The notes under the pieces: model-generated
What the model was told of the DNA's origin: nothing
The model's database searches: none
Seen by the model: the letters and a program-made list of their open reading frames with translations, nothing else
Shown here: positions 52,200-61,057 of the stretch, in pieces
How positions within the stretch are numbered: the first letter of the stretch is position 1
Layout: each line of letters starts with the position of its first letter
Assembly: GCA_018712865.1 (NCBI GenBank)
Contig: DVGH01000050.1
Span: 1-64,000 of the forward strand
DNA: 64,000 bases
Direction of reading: 5' to 3'
Source of the DNA: Scatavimonas merdipullorum
GTDB taxonomy: Bacteria; Bacillota; Clostridia; Oscillospirales; Acutalibacteraceae
Program-made: the position numbers and the translations under genes

Positions 52200-52844
52200 A
52201 GATTTCTGTTTAAAATTTCTCTTCCTATAAATTTTGTAACACAGGATACATAGTCCTGTCAACAGCAAAGGAATCAGACAGCCCCAAAACTGATACGCTC
52301 TTTCCTCTGCTTCTATTAGAAGATTGAAGGTACCGTGAACCATTATGGCTGTACAAAGGAATCCAAAAAAACTGACGGTGGAAAATTTTTTCCTCTTATA
52401 AAGCAAACAAATGCCAATCCCGGCGACCAGGGTGCATAACGGGTGCAGGACCCCGGTTGCCAGGCCGCGGACAACGGAAAAAAGCAGGCTCTCCGAGCCA
52501 TATGTAACCAAGTAACTGCAATTTTCCAAAACAGCAAAGCCAAGCCCAATTTCTATGGCAACGGTTATAATTTGTTTTCTGTTTTGCGCAAAGGCTTCTG
52601 CAAAGAATAAAACAGGAAGCATTTTTAACAGTTCCTCCACAATTGGAGTAAGATTCTGTACAGCCTCACTTCCCGTCATCTGGAAAAGCACAGCAAAATA
52701 GGAATTGATGTATCCTGCAAGGAGTGCCGCGCCAAACCCTGCTAACAGTGCAAGCAAATGGCGCCGCTCCTCCTTTTCCATTACAAAACAAAAAACAAAT
52801 AATGGGGAAGCCAGTGCAATAAAAATGTGTTCTATTTCTACCAT
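52197..52844 (-). CDS. PrsW-type intramembrane glutamic protease
   Basis: A 215-residue polytopic membrane protein of the PrsW family. The paired acidic motif is TPIVEELLKMLPV (Glu70-Glu71), the second Glu lies in LGFAVLENCSYLV (Glu107), and His134 (VLHPLC) and His170 (MVHGTFN) follow. In Bacillus PrsW cuts the anti-sigma factor RsiW at site 1. Here no RsiW/SigW pair is present. Likely substrates are membrane proteins encoded beside it, such as the single-pass aerolysin-like protein or the small membrane protein (inference). Confidence 0.85.
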   Translation of the reverse strand: MVEIEHIFIALASPLFVFCFVMEKEERRHLLALLAGFGAALLAGYINSYFAVLFQMTGSEAVQNLTPIVEELLKMLPVLFFAEAFAQNRKQIITVAIEIGLGFAVLENCSYLVTYGSESLLFSVVRGLATGVLHPLCTLVAGIGICLLYKRKKFSTVSFFGFLCTAIMVHGTFNLLIEAEERAYQFWGCLIPLLLTGLCILCYKIYRKRNFKQKS

Positions 52845-52863
52845 AAATGCACCTCATTCTGTC

Positions 52864-53340
52864 TTAAAACTTCTTTGCGTCTTTCGCTTTGGTTCTTGTC
52901 TTGATTGTAACCGCATAAATACAAAAGACAGATACCAGATAACAAGCTATGAAGAGAATTTGGTTTTCTAACGCACCTGCAACCCCTTCCATCACCATCG
53001 CTATCGTTCCCACAAGCAAAAACACCTGCAGCATTTTTTTAGAGGTACCCTTTCGGCTTTTGCATCCCTCAGACAAATGGCAAAGACAAAACTCGGCGGC
53101 AATCAGGAAAAAAATGGTGCCCAGCATGGCAATCAAATCCATTTCCAGCCCATCATTTTCAATCCCATTTACTGCCCGATTTACAAGCGCATAAAAATTT
53201 TTCATAAAATAGCACACGGTATATCCCAGCAGCATTTGTAAAAACATACTGTCCCGCTGCTGCAGCATGTTTCGGAATGCAATGAAAACCGGTGCCAATA
53301 GCAGCGCGGTGCATAAAAGCATTATCTCAAATGTCAGCAT
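52864..53340 (-). CDS. Small integral membrane protein of unknown function
   Basis: A 158-residue protein with about four to five hydrophobic helices (MLTFEIMLLCTALLLAPVFI, DLIAMLGTIFFLIAAEFCL, MLQVFLLVGTIAMVMEGVAG, ILFIACYLVSVFCIY) and short charged loops. No family is recognised. It lies 19 bases upstream of the PrsW-like gene and one base after the aerolysin-like gene in the direction of transcription. The three are therefore probably co-expressed and may form one membrane unit. Confidence 0.75.
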   Translation of the reverse strand: MLTFEIMLLCTALLLAPVFIAFRNMLQQRDSMFLQMLLGYTVCYFMKNFYALVNRAVNGIENDGLEMDLIAMLGTIFFLIAAEFCLCHLSEGCKSRKGTSKKMLQVFLLVGTIAMVMEGVAGALENQILFIACYLVSVFCIYAVTIKTRTKAKDAKKF

Positions 53341-53341
53341 A

Positions 53342-55522
53342 TCAATCGCCCTTCAGACTTGTATCTTTGGCAGCTGCCCTTTTTCTTTTAATTATTACAA
53401 ACACCACAGCGGCAATAATCAGGACAACTACAACAATAATTGCAATCAATCCGGGATTATCTCCGGAAAACATAGATGCTGCAAATGTTTCTGCATCATT
53501 ATTATGGATAGAAACACGAATAAACGGGATTGATTTCAAATCGCTGTTTTTTATCTGCTTTGCACTGGCAGACGGCGCATCAAAATAATAATAACCGTCT
53601 TCCTCATCCTCTGAAATCACATATTTAACATATACCGTTCCCGCCTTATTCGCTTTCAGCCTCTGGTTATTTCCACCGTCTGTGACCAGCTCTGCTATAT
53701 CCGAGCTCTGTATTTCATTTCCTTTTGCGTCAGTCAGAATCCAATACCCTTTCGTGGCATCAAAGTCCGGATATTGCGTCGCGCCATCCTCGAAAAAGCC
53801 CTCCAGTATATATCCGGAAAAGGCCAAATCCTTTCCCACCGTTATATTTTCCGTAGTAACGGCTCTCTTCAGCAGAGAATCCTTATATACTTTTATACTT
53901 TTTAATGGGTTGGTAACCACGGGGTCGGAGCTATGGTATTCTGTCATAATCTCTTTGCCTGTCATCGTTGCATTAACGGTACTCAACGTATGGCTTTTAT
54001 TGTTCAGATTGTCAATGAGTGATTTTATTCCATACGATTGCTTCTCAATCTCAGCCCAGTTCAGTGCCCTGGAAAGCGTTTCTGTACCGCTCTTACCAGC
54101 TTCTTTCTTTGTTTGAAGGGTATACGCTTTCTTTTCAATGTTGTTGTTGCCATCTTTTTTATATGTATCATACCGGTTTTTCAACGCAGCAATGGAATCA
54201 TCTGTCGTTCCGTTTGACTCATTGTTCTGGTTAACCGCACCAAAAACAGTAGAAAGCGTCGCTTGCTCGTAACCCTTTACATCCAGCACCGCAGCGTTGT
54301 CATCGTAAAATCCGCCGCGGATTGCCACAACGGCAGTTTTGTATTTTATAGCAACTGCCTGCTTATAATCAATGGAAATATTTTTTTCAGATACATTTTT
54401 GCTGACAGAAACAGTGGAATATGCCGGCACAGGATAGCTGATAGAGGAAGTGGACGTTTCCTCTTTTCCATTCTCTTCTGCCGAGCCGTAGGCTTTCTCG
54501 TACATTTCTTCAAAGCTGAAGCCTAAAGATAATTCCCCCTGCACCTTACTCGAATCATTACCAAAATGGATCATTGCACCAATTTCCTGCCCGTAGGTTG
54601 CTCCGCTCGTCTCTTCAAAACTATTGCTAAGCGACTGGGAATACGTTACTTCGTTTCCAACCTCCATTGTCATCTCCTGGCCGGAGTCATTGCTCAAAGT
54701 GGTAACGGCGATTCCCTGGCTTGTGTTCGTCGCCAATTTAAAGCCGTCGCAGCTTGCCACTTCTTCGCTGGTACTTTGCAGCATTTCCTCCATGGGTGTT
54801 GAAAAATAAACGGCGTCTTCATCCTTGATCGGGCAAAATTCCAAATCATAAAAAACCAGGCCGAAAACATTATAATGATATTTATGTGTGCCACCGTATT
54901 TTTCCAGGTTGCCTACAAAATCATACAGGACCAGTCTGTTGCTGTCATCGTCCAGTATGGGCACATCGCTGTATTTTTGGATATTTGAGACCTCAACATC
55001 TCCATTTCTCAAATAAACGGGTATGTTATACATGGCATCCTTTGCATCCGACAGGGAATAGCCCACCTGAAGTCCGGTCCGGTAGCTGCTGTCTTTTTTT
55101 CGTGAGCCTTTGATCATTCCTTCATCGGTTTTGCACAGCTCGCTTACCATATCAAAATACGTTGGATTGCTGTTTCCCCAGCATTTGCTGAAGGAGTCAC
55201 TGCCGTAAGGAGAGTAATTGTTTTTATTACTTCCAATGATGTCATACGCTACCTTGGACCAGTTTTGCAGCGTATCGCCATATTGAATGGCTGCCTTCAT
55301 CACGTCTTTCTCTGCCGTGGGACGGTTTTGCGCGCTTCCATTGCAGATGTCAAAATAGGTAATACCCGTTTCTTCATCTGTGTAGGATTTTGCATAACTA
55401 TAGGGTATCTCCTATGCCGCTGCAGTTGTTACGGAAAGCAGCATGATCTGTGCACATACGGCAAATGCCATGCCAATTGCCAGCAGCCGTCTCCCTACCC
55501 CCAAAAATCTTTTTTCCCTCAT
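53342..55522 (-). CDS. Aerolysin-like secreted, membrane-anchored protein, interrupted by an in-frame amber codon
   Basis: A clear ribosome site (AGGAGG at 55531-55536) and ATG at 55522 start a signal peptide of 36 codons (MREKRFLGVGRRLLAIGMAF to TTAAA). Codon 37 is TAG (55412-55414). The same frame then continues (EIPYSYAKSYTDEETGITYF onward) for about 690 codons to 53342. The middle (~230-400) has alternating Ser/Thr-rich amphipathic strands (EVTYSQSLSNSFEETSGATY, PVPAYSTVSVSKNVSEKN) typical of aerolysin-type beta-pore folds. One transmembrane helix (GLIAIIVVVVLIIAAVVFVI) and KRKR end it. It would be a surface-displayed protein if read through. Without readthrough, only an internal GTG at 55303 could start, and it would lack a signal. 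Confidence 0.65.
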
Positions 55523-55644
55523 CTTGTAGTCCTCCTTATGTCATGTTTTATTTTTTATCGTCCGCGTTTCCTTATATCTTGGACTTTTTTATGGCTTTTC
55601 CTATTCCTTTTTCCGCCCAATCCGGGCGGCTTAACCTGCACCTC

Positions 55645-55941
55645 TTATTCAATGGTGAGGATATCGACAAAGCCGGTAACCTCGAACACTTCCATAATGG
55701 TTTCATTAACATGTCGGATCACCATTTTCCCCTGCCTGTTCATCACCTTCTGGGCGGACAAAATAACCCGAAGACCGGCGGAAGAGAGGTACTCCAGCGC
55801 TGTAAAATCCAAATTCAGCTCCTGCACGCCGTCGATAGACTGCTCAAGCTCTGCTTTCAACTGGGGCGCCGTGGTGGTGTCAAGCCTGCCTCCCAGGGAA
55901 ATGTTCAGGGTAGAGCCTTCTACCGTTTTTTCAATGTTCAT
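55645..55941 (-). CDS. STAS-domain anti-anti-sigma protein (RsbV/SpoIIAA-like)
   Basis: A 98-residue single STAS domain. GGRLDTTTAPQLKAELEQ is followed by the phosphorylation loop LEYLSSAGLRVILSA, with Ser53/Ser54 as the expected kinase target, and the C-terminal MEVFEVTGFVDIL. In partner switching the unphosphorylated form binds the RsbW-like kinase and releases its captive. The phosphatase and kinase genes lie 5-7 kb downstream on the same strand. It is placed between the lipoprotein gene and the aerolysin-like gene, which ties these proteins to the regulation. Confidence 0.93.
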   Translation of the reverse strand: MNIEKTVEGSTLNISLGGRLDTTTAPQLKAELEQSIDGVQELNLDFTALEYLSSAGLRVILSAQKVMNRQGKMVIRHVNETIMEVFEVTGFVDILTIE

Positions 55942-55994
55942 ATTAAAACCTCCAAATTTCTTTTCTTTATGGTTTAAGCATCACTTGCCTTCCA

Positions 55995-56429
55995 TCAGTT
56001 CTGTTTTTCTTCGCCAACAAAGAACGTATATTCCATTTCTTCCTTCTGGCAAAGAACAGATGCCAGATTCAGATGTTCGATAACCTGGTCAGATATTTTT
56101 TTGATATTTTCTTCCTCCACAAAGGTGAGCATATAGACCAATGTATCGTTCCCCTTGCTTACACCGTCTTCTGTGTATGCACCATACGTGCGGTGTTCAG
56201 TATACCCGTAACCGTAGCTTTCAATAACGCTTCGGATATAGGCCGACGCATCTTCCATGGTGACTTCCTGTTTGCCGGTATCCGCATCATTTAAACCAAA
56301 ATACACGTTGTAGACCATCTCGGTCGTTTTTTCTGCTTCCTGCCCACAACCGGAAAACAGCAATGTGGCGGATAACAGCAGCACCGCCAGCAGTAATACG
56401 CCCATTTTTTTGATATGTATCCAGACCAC
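55995..56429 (-). CDS. Small lipoprotein (DUF3574-like)
   Basis: A 144-residue lipoprotein. A basic start is followed by a hydrophobic stretch and a SGC lipobox (Cys28). The mature part contains VYFGLNDADTGKQEVTMED, SYGYGYTEHRTYGAYTEDG and TLVYMLTFVEEENIKKISDQ, a pattern reminiscent of DUF3574-type ferredoxin-like domains. Function is unknown. It lies between the giant ABC fusion and the STAS gene and is probably co-transcribed. GTG start with AAAGGGG upstream. Confidence 0.7.
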   Translation of the reverse strand: MVWIHIKKMGVLLLAVLLLSATLLFSGCGQEAEKTTEMVYNVYFGLNDADTGKQEVTMEDASAYIRSVIESYGYGYTEHRTYGAYTEDGVSKGNDTLVYMLTFVEEENIKKISDQVIEHLNLASVLCQKEEMEYTFFVGEEKQN

Positions 56430-56449
56430 TTTATTTACCCCTTTCTCTT

Positions 56450-59400
56450 TTAAAAAATAATAGTTATGGTATTGACGCCGCCGTCATAAGCATAAAAACT
56501 TTCTTTGGTTCTGGCAACGGCCAATTTTACACTTAATTCGTCCCCCTGTGTCAAAGGATTGAAGGAAACACCCTGCCAGCGGATAACGGCTTCACACGCA
56601 CTGCCGTCTTCATGGCAGGCGGCATCAAAGGACAGCGTCCAGCCGCCGTCCGGCAGGCTTGGCAAAATGGCGGCAACACACAATTCCTCAAATATTTGCT
56701 GGTATTTCAAGGACTGCTGTGCTCCCAGCAGCTGCTTGCGGGCAAAGTTGTCTATTTCGGTCGCCGCACCAATAAAATCAAACGTTCTTGCGTGTATTTC
56801 ATAATGGAACGTTTTCAGGCGTTTGACAAAGGCGCGGCAGCGGTCGGTTTTCGGCGCTTCAAATATCTGCTGCGGTGTGCCTTCCTCGTAAATGATGCCT
56901 TCATCCATATAGAAAACCCGTGAGGAAACGTCCCTTGCAAATTTCATTTCGTGTGTAACAATCAGCATGGTCAACCCCTGGTTGGCTAAATTTCGGATAA
57001 CCGAAAGCACTTCACCTACCATTGTGGGATCCAACGCACTGGTAGGTTCGTCAAACAGCACGATTTCCGGCTGCATACCCAAGGTCCGGGCAATGGCAAC
57101 ACGCTGTTTCTGCCCGCCGGACAGTTCATCCGGGTAGTTCAGAGCCTTCTCTGCCAGTCCCACGCTTCTGAGCAGCTGCATGCCCTGTGCATATGCCTGT
57201 TGCCGCGTACAGCCCAGCAACTCCACCGGACCAAGCATAATGTTTTCAATCACGGTTAAATGCGCAAAAAGGTTAAAGCTTTGAAACACCATTCCCATGT
57301 GGCGGCGCACAGCATTCAATTCTGCCGTTTTGGCGTTGGTAACCTCTGTTCCAAACACCTGAATTTGCCCGTCTGTCGGTGTTTCCAGCCGATTAAGGCA
57401 GCGCAGCAGGGTGCTTTTTCCTGTACCGGAGGGACCAATGATAGAGATGACCTCTCCTTTGCAGATTTTCGTGCTGACATCTTTCAGGGGTGTTACGTTG
57501 GAGTAGACCTTTTTTAAGTGCGACACGGTAATAATTGGTTCTTTTTCCTGTACGGCGGTTCTATCCGTTTGTGGATCCGCCCCCGCTTCCAGACCCGCGA
57601 CCATTCCTTTTATCTTTTTCCTGCGGCGTTTGGGATCAATTTTCTTTTCCACAATTCCCAGCAGCAAAGTCAGCCCCCATGCCAGCAGAAAGTAAATAAT
57701 TGCCGTTACAATCAGCGGAAAAAAAGCCTCGAAAGTACGGCTGCGGATAATATCGGTCACCTTGGTTAGATCTTGCACCGCAATATACCCCACCACAGAG
57801 GTCATTTTTACCATAGAGATAAACTCGCCCTTGTAAACAGGCAAAATATGCCGCGCTGCCTGGGGCGCAATAATTTTGGTAAAGGTTTTCACCCGGCCAA
57901 AGCCAATAGCGGCGGCAGCCTCCCATTGCCCGGTATCCACCGCGTTGATTCCGGTGCGGATCATTTCAGACACATACACCGCAAAGTTGATGGAAAAGGC
58001 GATAATGGCTACAAAGATACCGTCTAATGTGGTGCTGGCAAATATTACATAGAACAAAACCATCAGCAGCACCAGTACTGGAATCCCCTGGATCAGGCGG
58101 ATAAAAGCCGCTGTGATTCCGGCAGCTACCCGGCTGCGGCTGCGGCGTATAAAACACAGCCCAAAACCCAGAACTGTACCAAACAAAGCCGAAAAAATGG
58201 AGATAACAAAGGTGACACCCAACCCGGAGAGAATCATTTGCCACCGGTTTTCCTCAATAAAATTTTTATAAAAGCTGTCGGAGATTCCGGTCCAGAAGTT
58301 TGTATTCTCCGCCTTCACTGCTACGCCCATATCTTCGCTTCGAACCAGCATGACCGTGCCGCCGGTGTAATGGGCGGTAGCAAAATCAATGCTTTCTCTG
58401 CGCTCCTGCGTAATACTGATAGAGCCGGAAGCAATATCTGCCCTGCCGCTGGTGAGCATGGGGATCAGAGCGTTAAAAGCCCCCTGCGTAATCTCCAGCT
58501 CCATTCCCAATTCCTTTGCGATAAGGTAAACCAGTTCCACCTCATATCCCAGGGATTGACCGTTCCCACCCACATAGCTCATGGGTTCCAATGTGGAATC
58601 GTGGAAATAATGCAGGGTGCCGTTGGGTGCGTCATACTCCCCTACGTCAATTACCTTCTGACTTTCATCTGCACTGAACCATTTTTCCTGTAAGGCTTCC
58701 AGCGTTCCATCCGCCTGATATTGCTCTATGATGGAACTGACCTGGTCCGTAAGCGGGCTGTTCTTTGCCAAAGCCAGGCCATAGCTGTCGGGCGCTACTG
58801 TTTCCGGAAAAATTGCCAAATTGGGCTGCCGGGCAATGGCCAGCTGGGCAATGGGCTTATCTGTTATAATCGCATCCAGAGTCCCTGTCTGCAGCGCCAG
58901 TAATTGGGAAGAAAAGTCATCATAATAGTTATAATGAACACCGCTGACCACATTATCCAAAATTTGGTCATGGGTTGTGCCTGTAACCGCGCCGACCTCA
59001 GCGCCGGAAAAATCCTGTAGCGTTTGAAAACGGGTCTGGCCCTGATCGGTCTGCGCCACCACGGCCACGATGCCGCCGGAATAATCCGGATCGGAAAAAT
59101 ACATGCTTTCGGCCCGCTCTTCCGTCACTGTAAAGCCGGCGGCACCCAGGTCGTATTTTCCGGTCTCAATACCAGAGATAAAGGATGCCACTTCCACATT
59201 ATGTATATTGAGTCCATAGCCGTATTCCTGGCAGAAGCGAATGATAATGTCCACGTCATAGCCTACTGTCCGGTTATCTTTTACGTAGGCAAACGGGGCG
59301 CTGCCAATTTTGGCAGCAAAGTCCACGGTACCGTTTTGGGCAGGCAATGCGGTCCAGTCCGCAACGGTCTTCAGGCTTTCATTTGTTCCAAACCATATCG

Positions 59401-59851
59401 TTTCAATTTCTTCCAGCGTGCCGTCTGTTTTGCACTTTGCCAGAAATTCGTTCATCTGATCCCGCAGCCGGGCGCCATCTTCGTCTTTTGGAAAAGCAAA
59501 GGCGTAGCCGTCTTCGGTCAGATAATCCGCAAGATAAGTAATCCCCGCATTCTCTTGACACAGTACCCGCGCCATAGGTTCATCCATTAAAAATGCGGAA
59601 ATTTTCCCCTGTTGAACTGCCAAGGCCAGATCTGCATAGGCGTTGTAATATTCCTTTTTCGCATCATGAATAAATTGGTCTGTATACTGGTCAAAAGTCG
59701 AGCCGGTCATTACTCCAATGCTTTTTCCATCCAACTGACGGATATTGGTGATCTGTTCCTGTTGTTCTTCGGCACAGCCGCCAAGCAGCAGACTCAACAA
59801 ACTCACAACACAGAGGAGGACTGCCGATATTTTTGTTTTGGTGTGATTCAC
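56450..59851 (-). CDS. Single-polypeptide amino-acid-type ABC importer with C-terminal RsbW-like domain
   Basis: A ~1133-residue polypeptide that packs a whole transporter. In order: lipoprotein signal (LLLGGC, Cys ~26), a lobe-2-type binding-protein piece (~40-157), a complete SBP_bac_3 domain (~175-395), a lobe-1-type piece (~410-505) and a HisM-type permease (~535-735). Next comes an ATPase (~772-1012) with Walker A GPSGTGKST, signature LSGGQKQR and Walker B VLFDEPTSALD. The last ~115 residues (FDFIGAATEIDNFARKQ, WQGVSFNPL, YAYDGGVNTITI) resemble the RsbW-like protein encoded at 48744 but lack its glycine boxes. The start is GTG at 59851, 8 bases after AAGGAG. It probably imports a polar amino acid and reports transport status to the partner-switching proteins (inference). 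Confidence 0.9.
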   Translation of the reverse strand: MNHTKTKISAVLLCVVSLLSLLLGGCAEEQQEQITNIRQLDGKSIGVMTGSTFDQYTDQFIHDAKKEYYNAYADLALAVQQGKISAFLMDEPMARVLCQENAGITYLADYLTEDGYAFAFPKDEDGARLRDQMNEFLAKCKTDGTLEEIETIWFGTNESLKTVADWTALPAQNGTVDFAAKIGSAPFAYVKDNRTVGYDVDIIIRFCQEYGYGLNIHNVEVASFISGIETGKYDLGAAGFTVTEERAESMYFSDPDYSGGIVAVVAQTDQGQTRFQTLQDFSGAEVGAVTGTTHDQILDNVVSGVHYNYYDDFSSQLLALQTGTLDAIITDKPIAQLAIARQPNLAIFPETVAPDSYGLALAKNSPLTDQVSSIIEQYQADGTLEALQEKWFSADESQKVIDVGEYDAPNGTLHYFHDSTLEPMSYVGGNGQSLGYEVELVYLIAKELGMELEITQGAFNALIPMLTSGRADIASGSISITQERRESIDFATAHYTGGTVMLVRSEDMGVAVKAENTNFWTGISDSFYKNFIEENRWQMILSGLGVTFVISIFSALFGTVLGFGLCFIRRSRSRVAAGITAAFIRLIQGIPVLVLLMVLFYVIFASTTLDGIFVAIIAFSINFAVYVSEMIRTGINAVDTGQWEAAAAIGFGRVKTFTKIIAPQAARHILPVYKGEFISMVKMTSVVGYIAVQDLTKVTDIIRSRTFEAFFPLIVTAIIYFLLAWGLTLLLGIVEKKIDPKRRRKKIKGMVAGLEAGADPQTDRTAVQEKEPIITVSHLKKVYSNVTPLKDVSTKICKGEVISIIGPSGTGKSTLLRCLNRLETPTDGQIQVFGTEVTNAKTAELNAVRRHMGMVFQSFNLFAHLTVIENIMLGPVELLGCTRQQAYAQGMQLLRSVGLAEKALNYPDELSGGQKQRVAIARTLGMQPEIVLFDEPTSALDPTMVGEVLSVIRNLANQGLTMLIVTHEMKFARDVSSRVFYMDEGIIYEEGTPQQIFEAPKTDRCRAFVKRLKTFHYEIHARTFDFIGAATEIDNFARKQLLGAQQSLKYQQIFEELCVAAILPSLPDGGWTLSFDAACHEDGSACEAVIRWQGVSFNPLTQGDELSVKLAVARTKESFYAYDGGVNTITIIF

Positions 59852-60084
59852 ACTGTTCACTCCTTCTTAAAAATCTTTAATCCAGCATCCCCCATTGGTT
59901 GGCGGACAAAGCCGACTTCGGCTGCAGACAGGAAATACCGCAGGAAGTCATAAAGAAATGCAGGATAATATTTCCTGTGACAGCAAGCGCGATGGCTTTT
60001 GCTGGGGGTACCCAGCTGCGTCAGCAACACCGGCTTATTTTGTTCCTTTAATTTCTTCTTTTACCATCATCCCGTATTGCTTCT

Positions 60085-60282
60085 CTATTTGATAATACCG
60101 TGATCTATAGCCAGCGCCCTGATACTCCGGTCATAGGTGGCCTCCGCCTTTTTGGAAAAGAAGCAGCCCGGAACCCCCTCATCATGGTCACGGTGGTGGG
60201 CTACACAGGCACAGCATTTTCCATGCCGTGGGCAGTCGTAGGTGCAGGGGCAGTCCCGGTTATTGTCACATTTGTTTTCCAT
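60085..60282 (-). CDS. Small Cys-rich protein (DUF6485-like)
   Basis: A 65-residue protein with CDNNRDCPCTYDCPRHGKCC, followed by CVAHHRDHDEG, a pattern typical of small DUF6485-like Cys/His-rich proteins that probably bind metal. The longer upstream frame lies within the preceding lipoprotein gene. The start at 60282 is preceded by AAAGGAAAG. Role unknown. It lies in the same direction as the cluster. Confidence 0.75.
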   Translation of the reverse strand: MENKCDNNRDCPCTYDCPRHGKCCACVAHHRDHDEGVPGCFFSKKAEATYDRSIRALAIDHGIIK

Positions 60283-60319
60283 CGTTTTCTTTCCTTTCTG
60301 TTTGCTGTGGTCTTCTCTA

Positions 60320-61051
60320 TCACGATTGCAGCTGCACTCTAAGCCAATCCACAAATTCCTCTGTGGAGCAGGTAAATGCAATTTCGGTTTTACTGCCGTC
60401 GGAAACCAAAAACTCCGTCAGACCATACTCCGATTCCCCACCGCTCCAGTCATAGGTATAACCAAGTCGTGTCCAGGGATAATCGCTTTCAAAGTAAGAC
60501 CAAAGGATATTTTTATCGAACCATTCTTTATATGTATATGTTTCATCTGCTACGGCAGTATAATCGTTTTTCATTTGCTTTGTCACATCCGTAATATACG
60601 CCGGGCGTATAACGTCCTCCGGTGCTACCCAAAAGGCGCTGAACCGGGTATATCCTTCATCTTCATGAACGCCAAGCAACTGGGCAAATCGCAGGTTCCA
60701 GTTTTCCACCTCTGCATGGTTTTCTGCATACCATGCCTGCATTTCACCGGCGGAAGTGGCCCAGATATCTCCATATTCCTGCTTGATGGAACTGCCGGGT
60801 GCGCATTTGTCGTCATAGTTGTGCCAGCTCAGCAGCAGCACCCGTTCCCCGGCGTCGTCCCAAATTACGTGAGGATCTTCCCTTGTCAGGGTAACCAGTT
60901 TATGAACTTCTGCATCTTCGCTGAAAACCGCATCGGCCATAGCAGATTTCCACAGATTATCGTTGGACACAACTTTTTCTCCCGTGCAGCCCGTTAAAAT
61001 CATCAGCATTAAAACAGTCAAAAAGAGCAGCAGCATTTGTCCTTTCTTCAC
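60320..61051 (-). CDS. Lipoprotein of unknown function
   Basis: A 243-residue lipoprotein (lipobox LTGC, Cys22). The mature part is rich in Trp and acidic residues: SEDAEVHKLVTLTREDPHVI, LLLSWHNYDD, EMQAWYAENHAEVENWNLR and LGYTYDWSGGESEYGLTEFL. I do not recognise the family. The SWHNYDDKC and QLLGVHEDEGYTRFSAFWV segments look like a compact alpha/beta domain. It begins with GTG after GGAG. It lies 6 bases downstream of the small gene at 61058 and is probably in the same transcript as the ABC fusion. Confidence 0.75.
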   Translation of the reverse strand: MKKGQMLLLFLTVLMLMILTGCTGEKVVSNDNLWKSAMADAVFSEDAEVHKLVTLTREDPHVIWDDAGERVLLLSWHNYDDKCAPGSSIKQEYGDIWATSAGEMQAWYAENHAEVENWNLRFAQLLGVHEDEGYTRFSAFWVAPEDVIRPAYITDVTKQMKNDYTAVADETYTYKEWFDKNILWSYFESDYPWTRLGYTYDWSGGESEYGLTEFLVSDGSKTEIAFTCSTEEFVDWLRVQLQS

Positions 61052-61057
61052 CTGTGT

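Noticed and set aside
59870..60050. Minus-strand frame of ~59 codons just before the ABC fusion (contains YPAFLYDFLRYFLSAAEVGF)
   Set aside because: Texture is somewhat coding-like, but there is no properly spaced ribosome site and no family. It may be a relic, and I do not list it as a gene.
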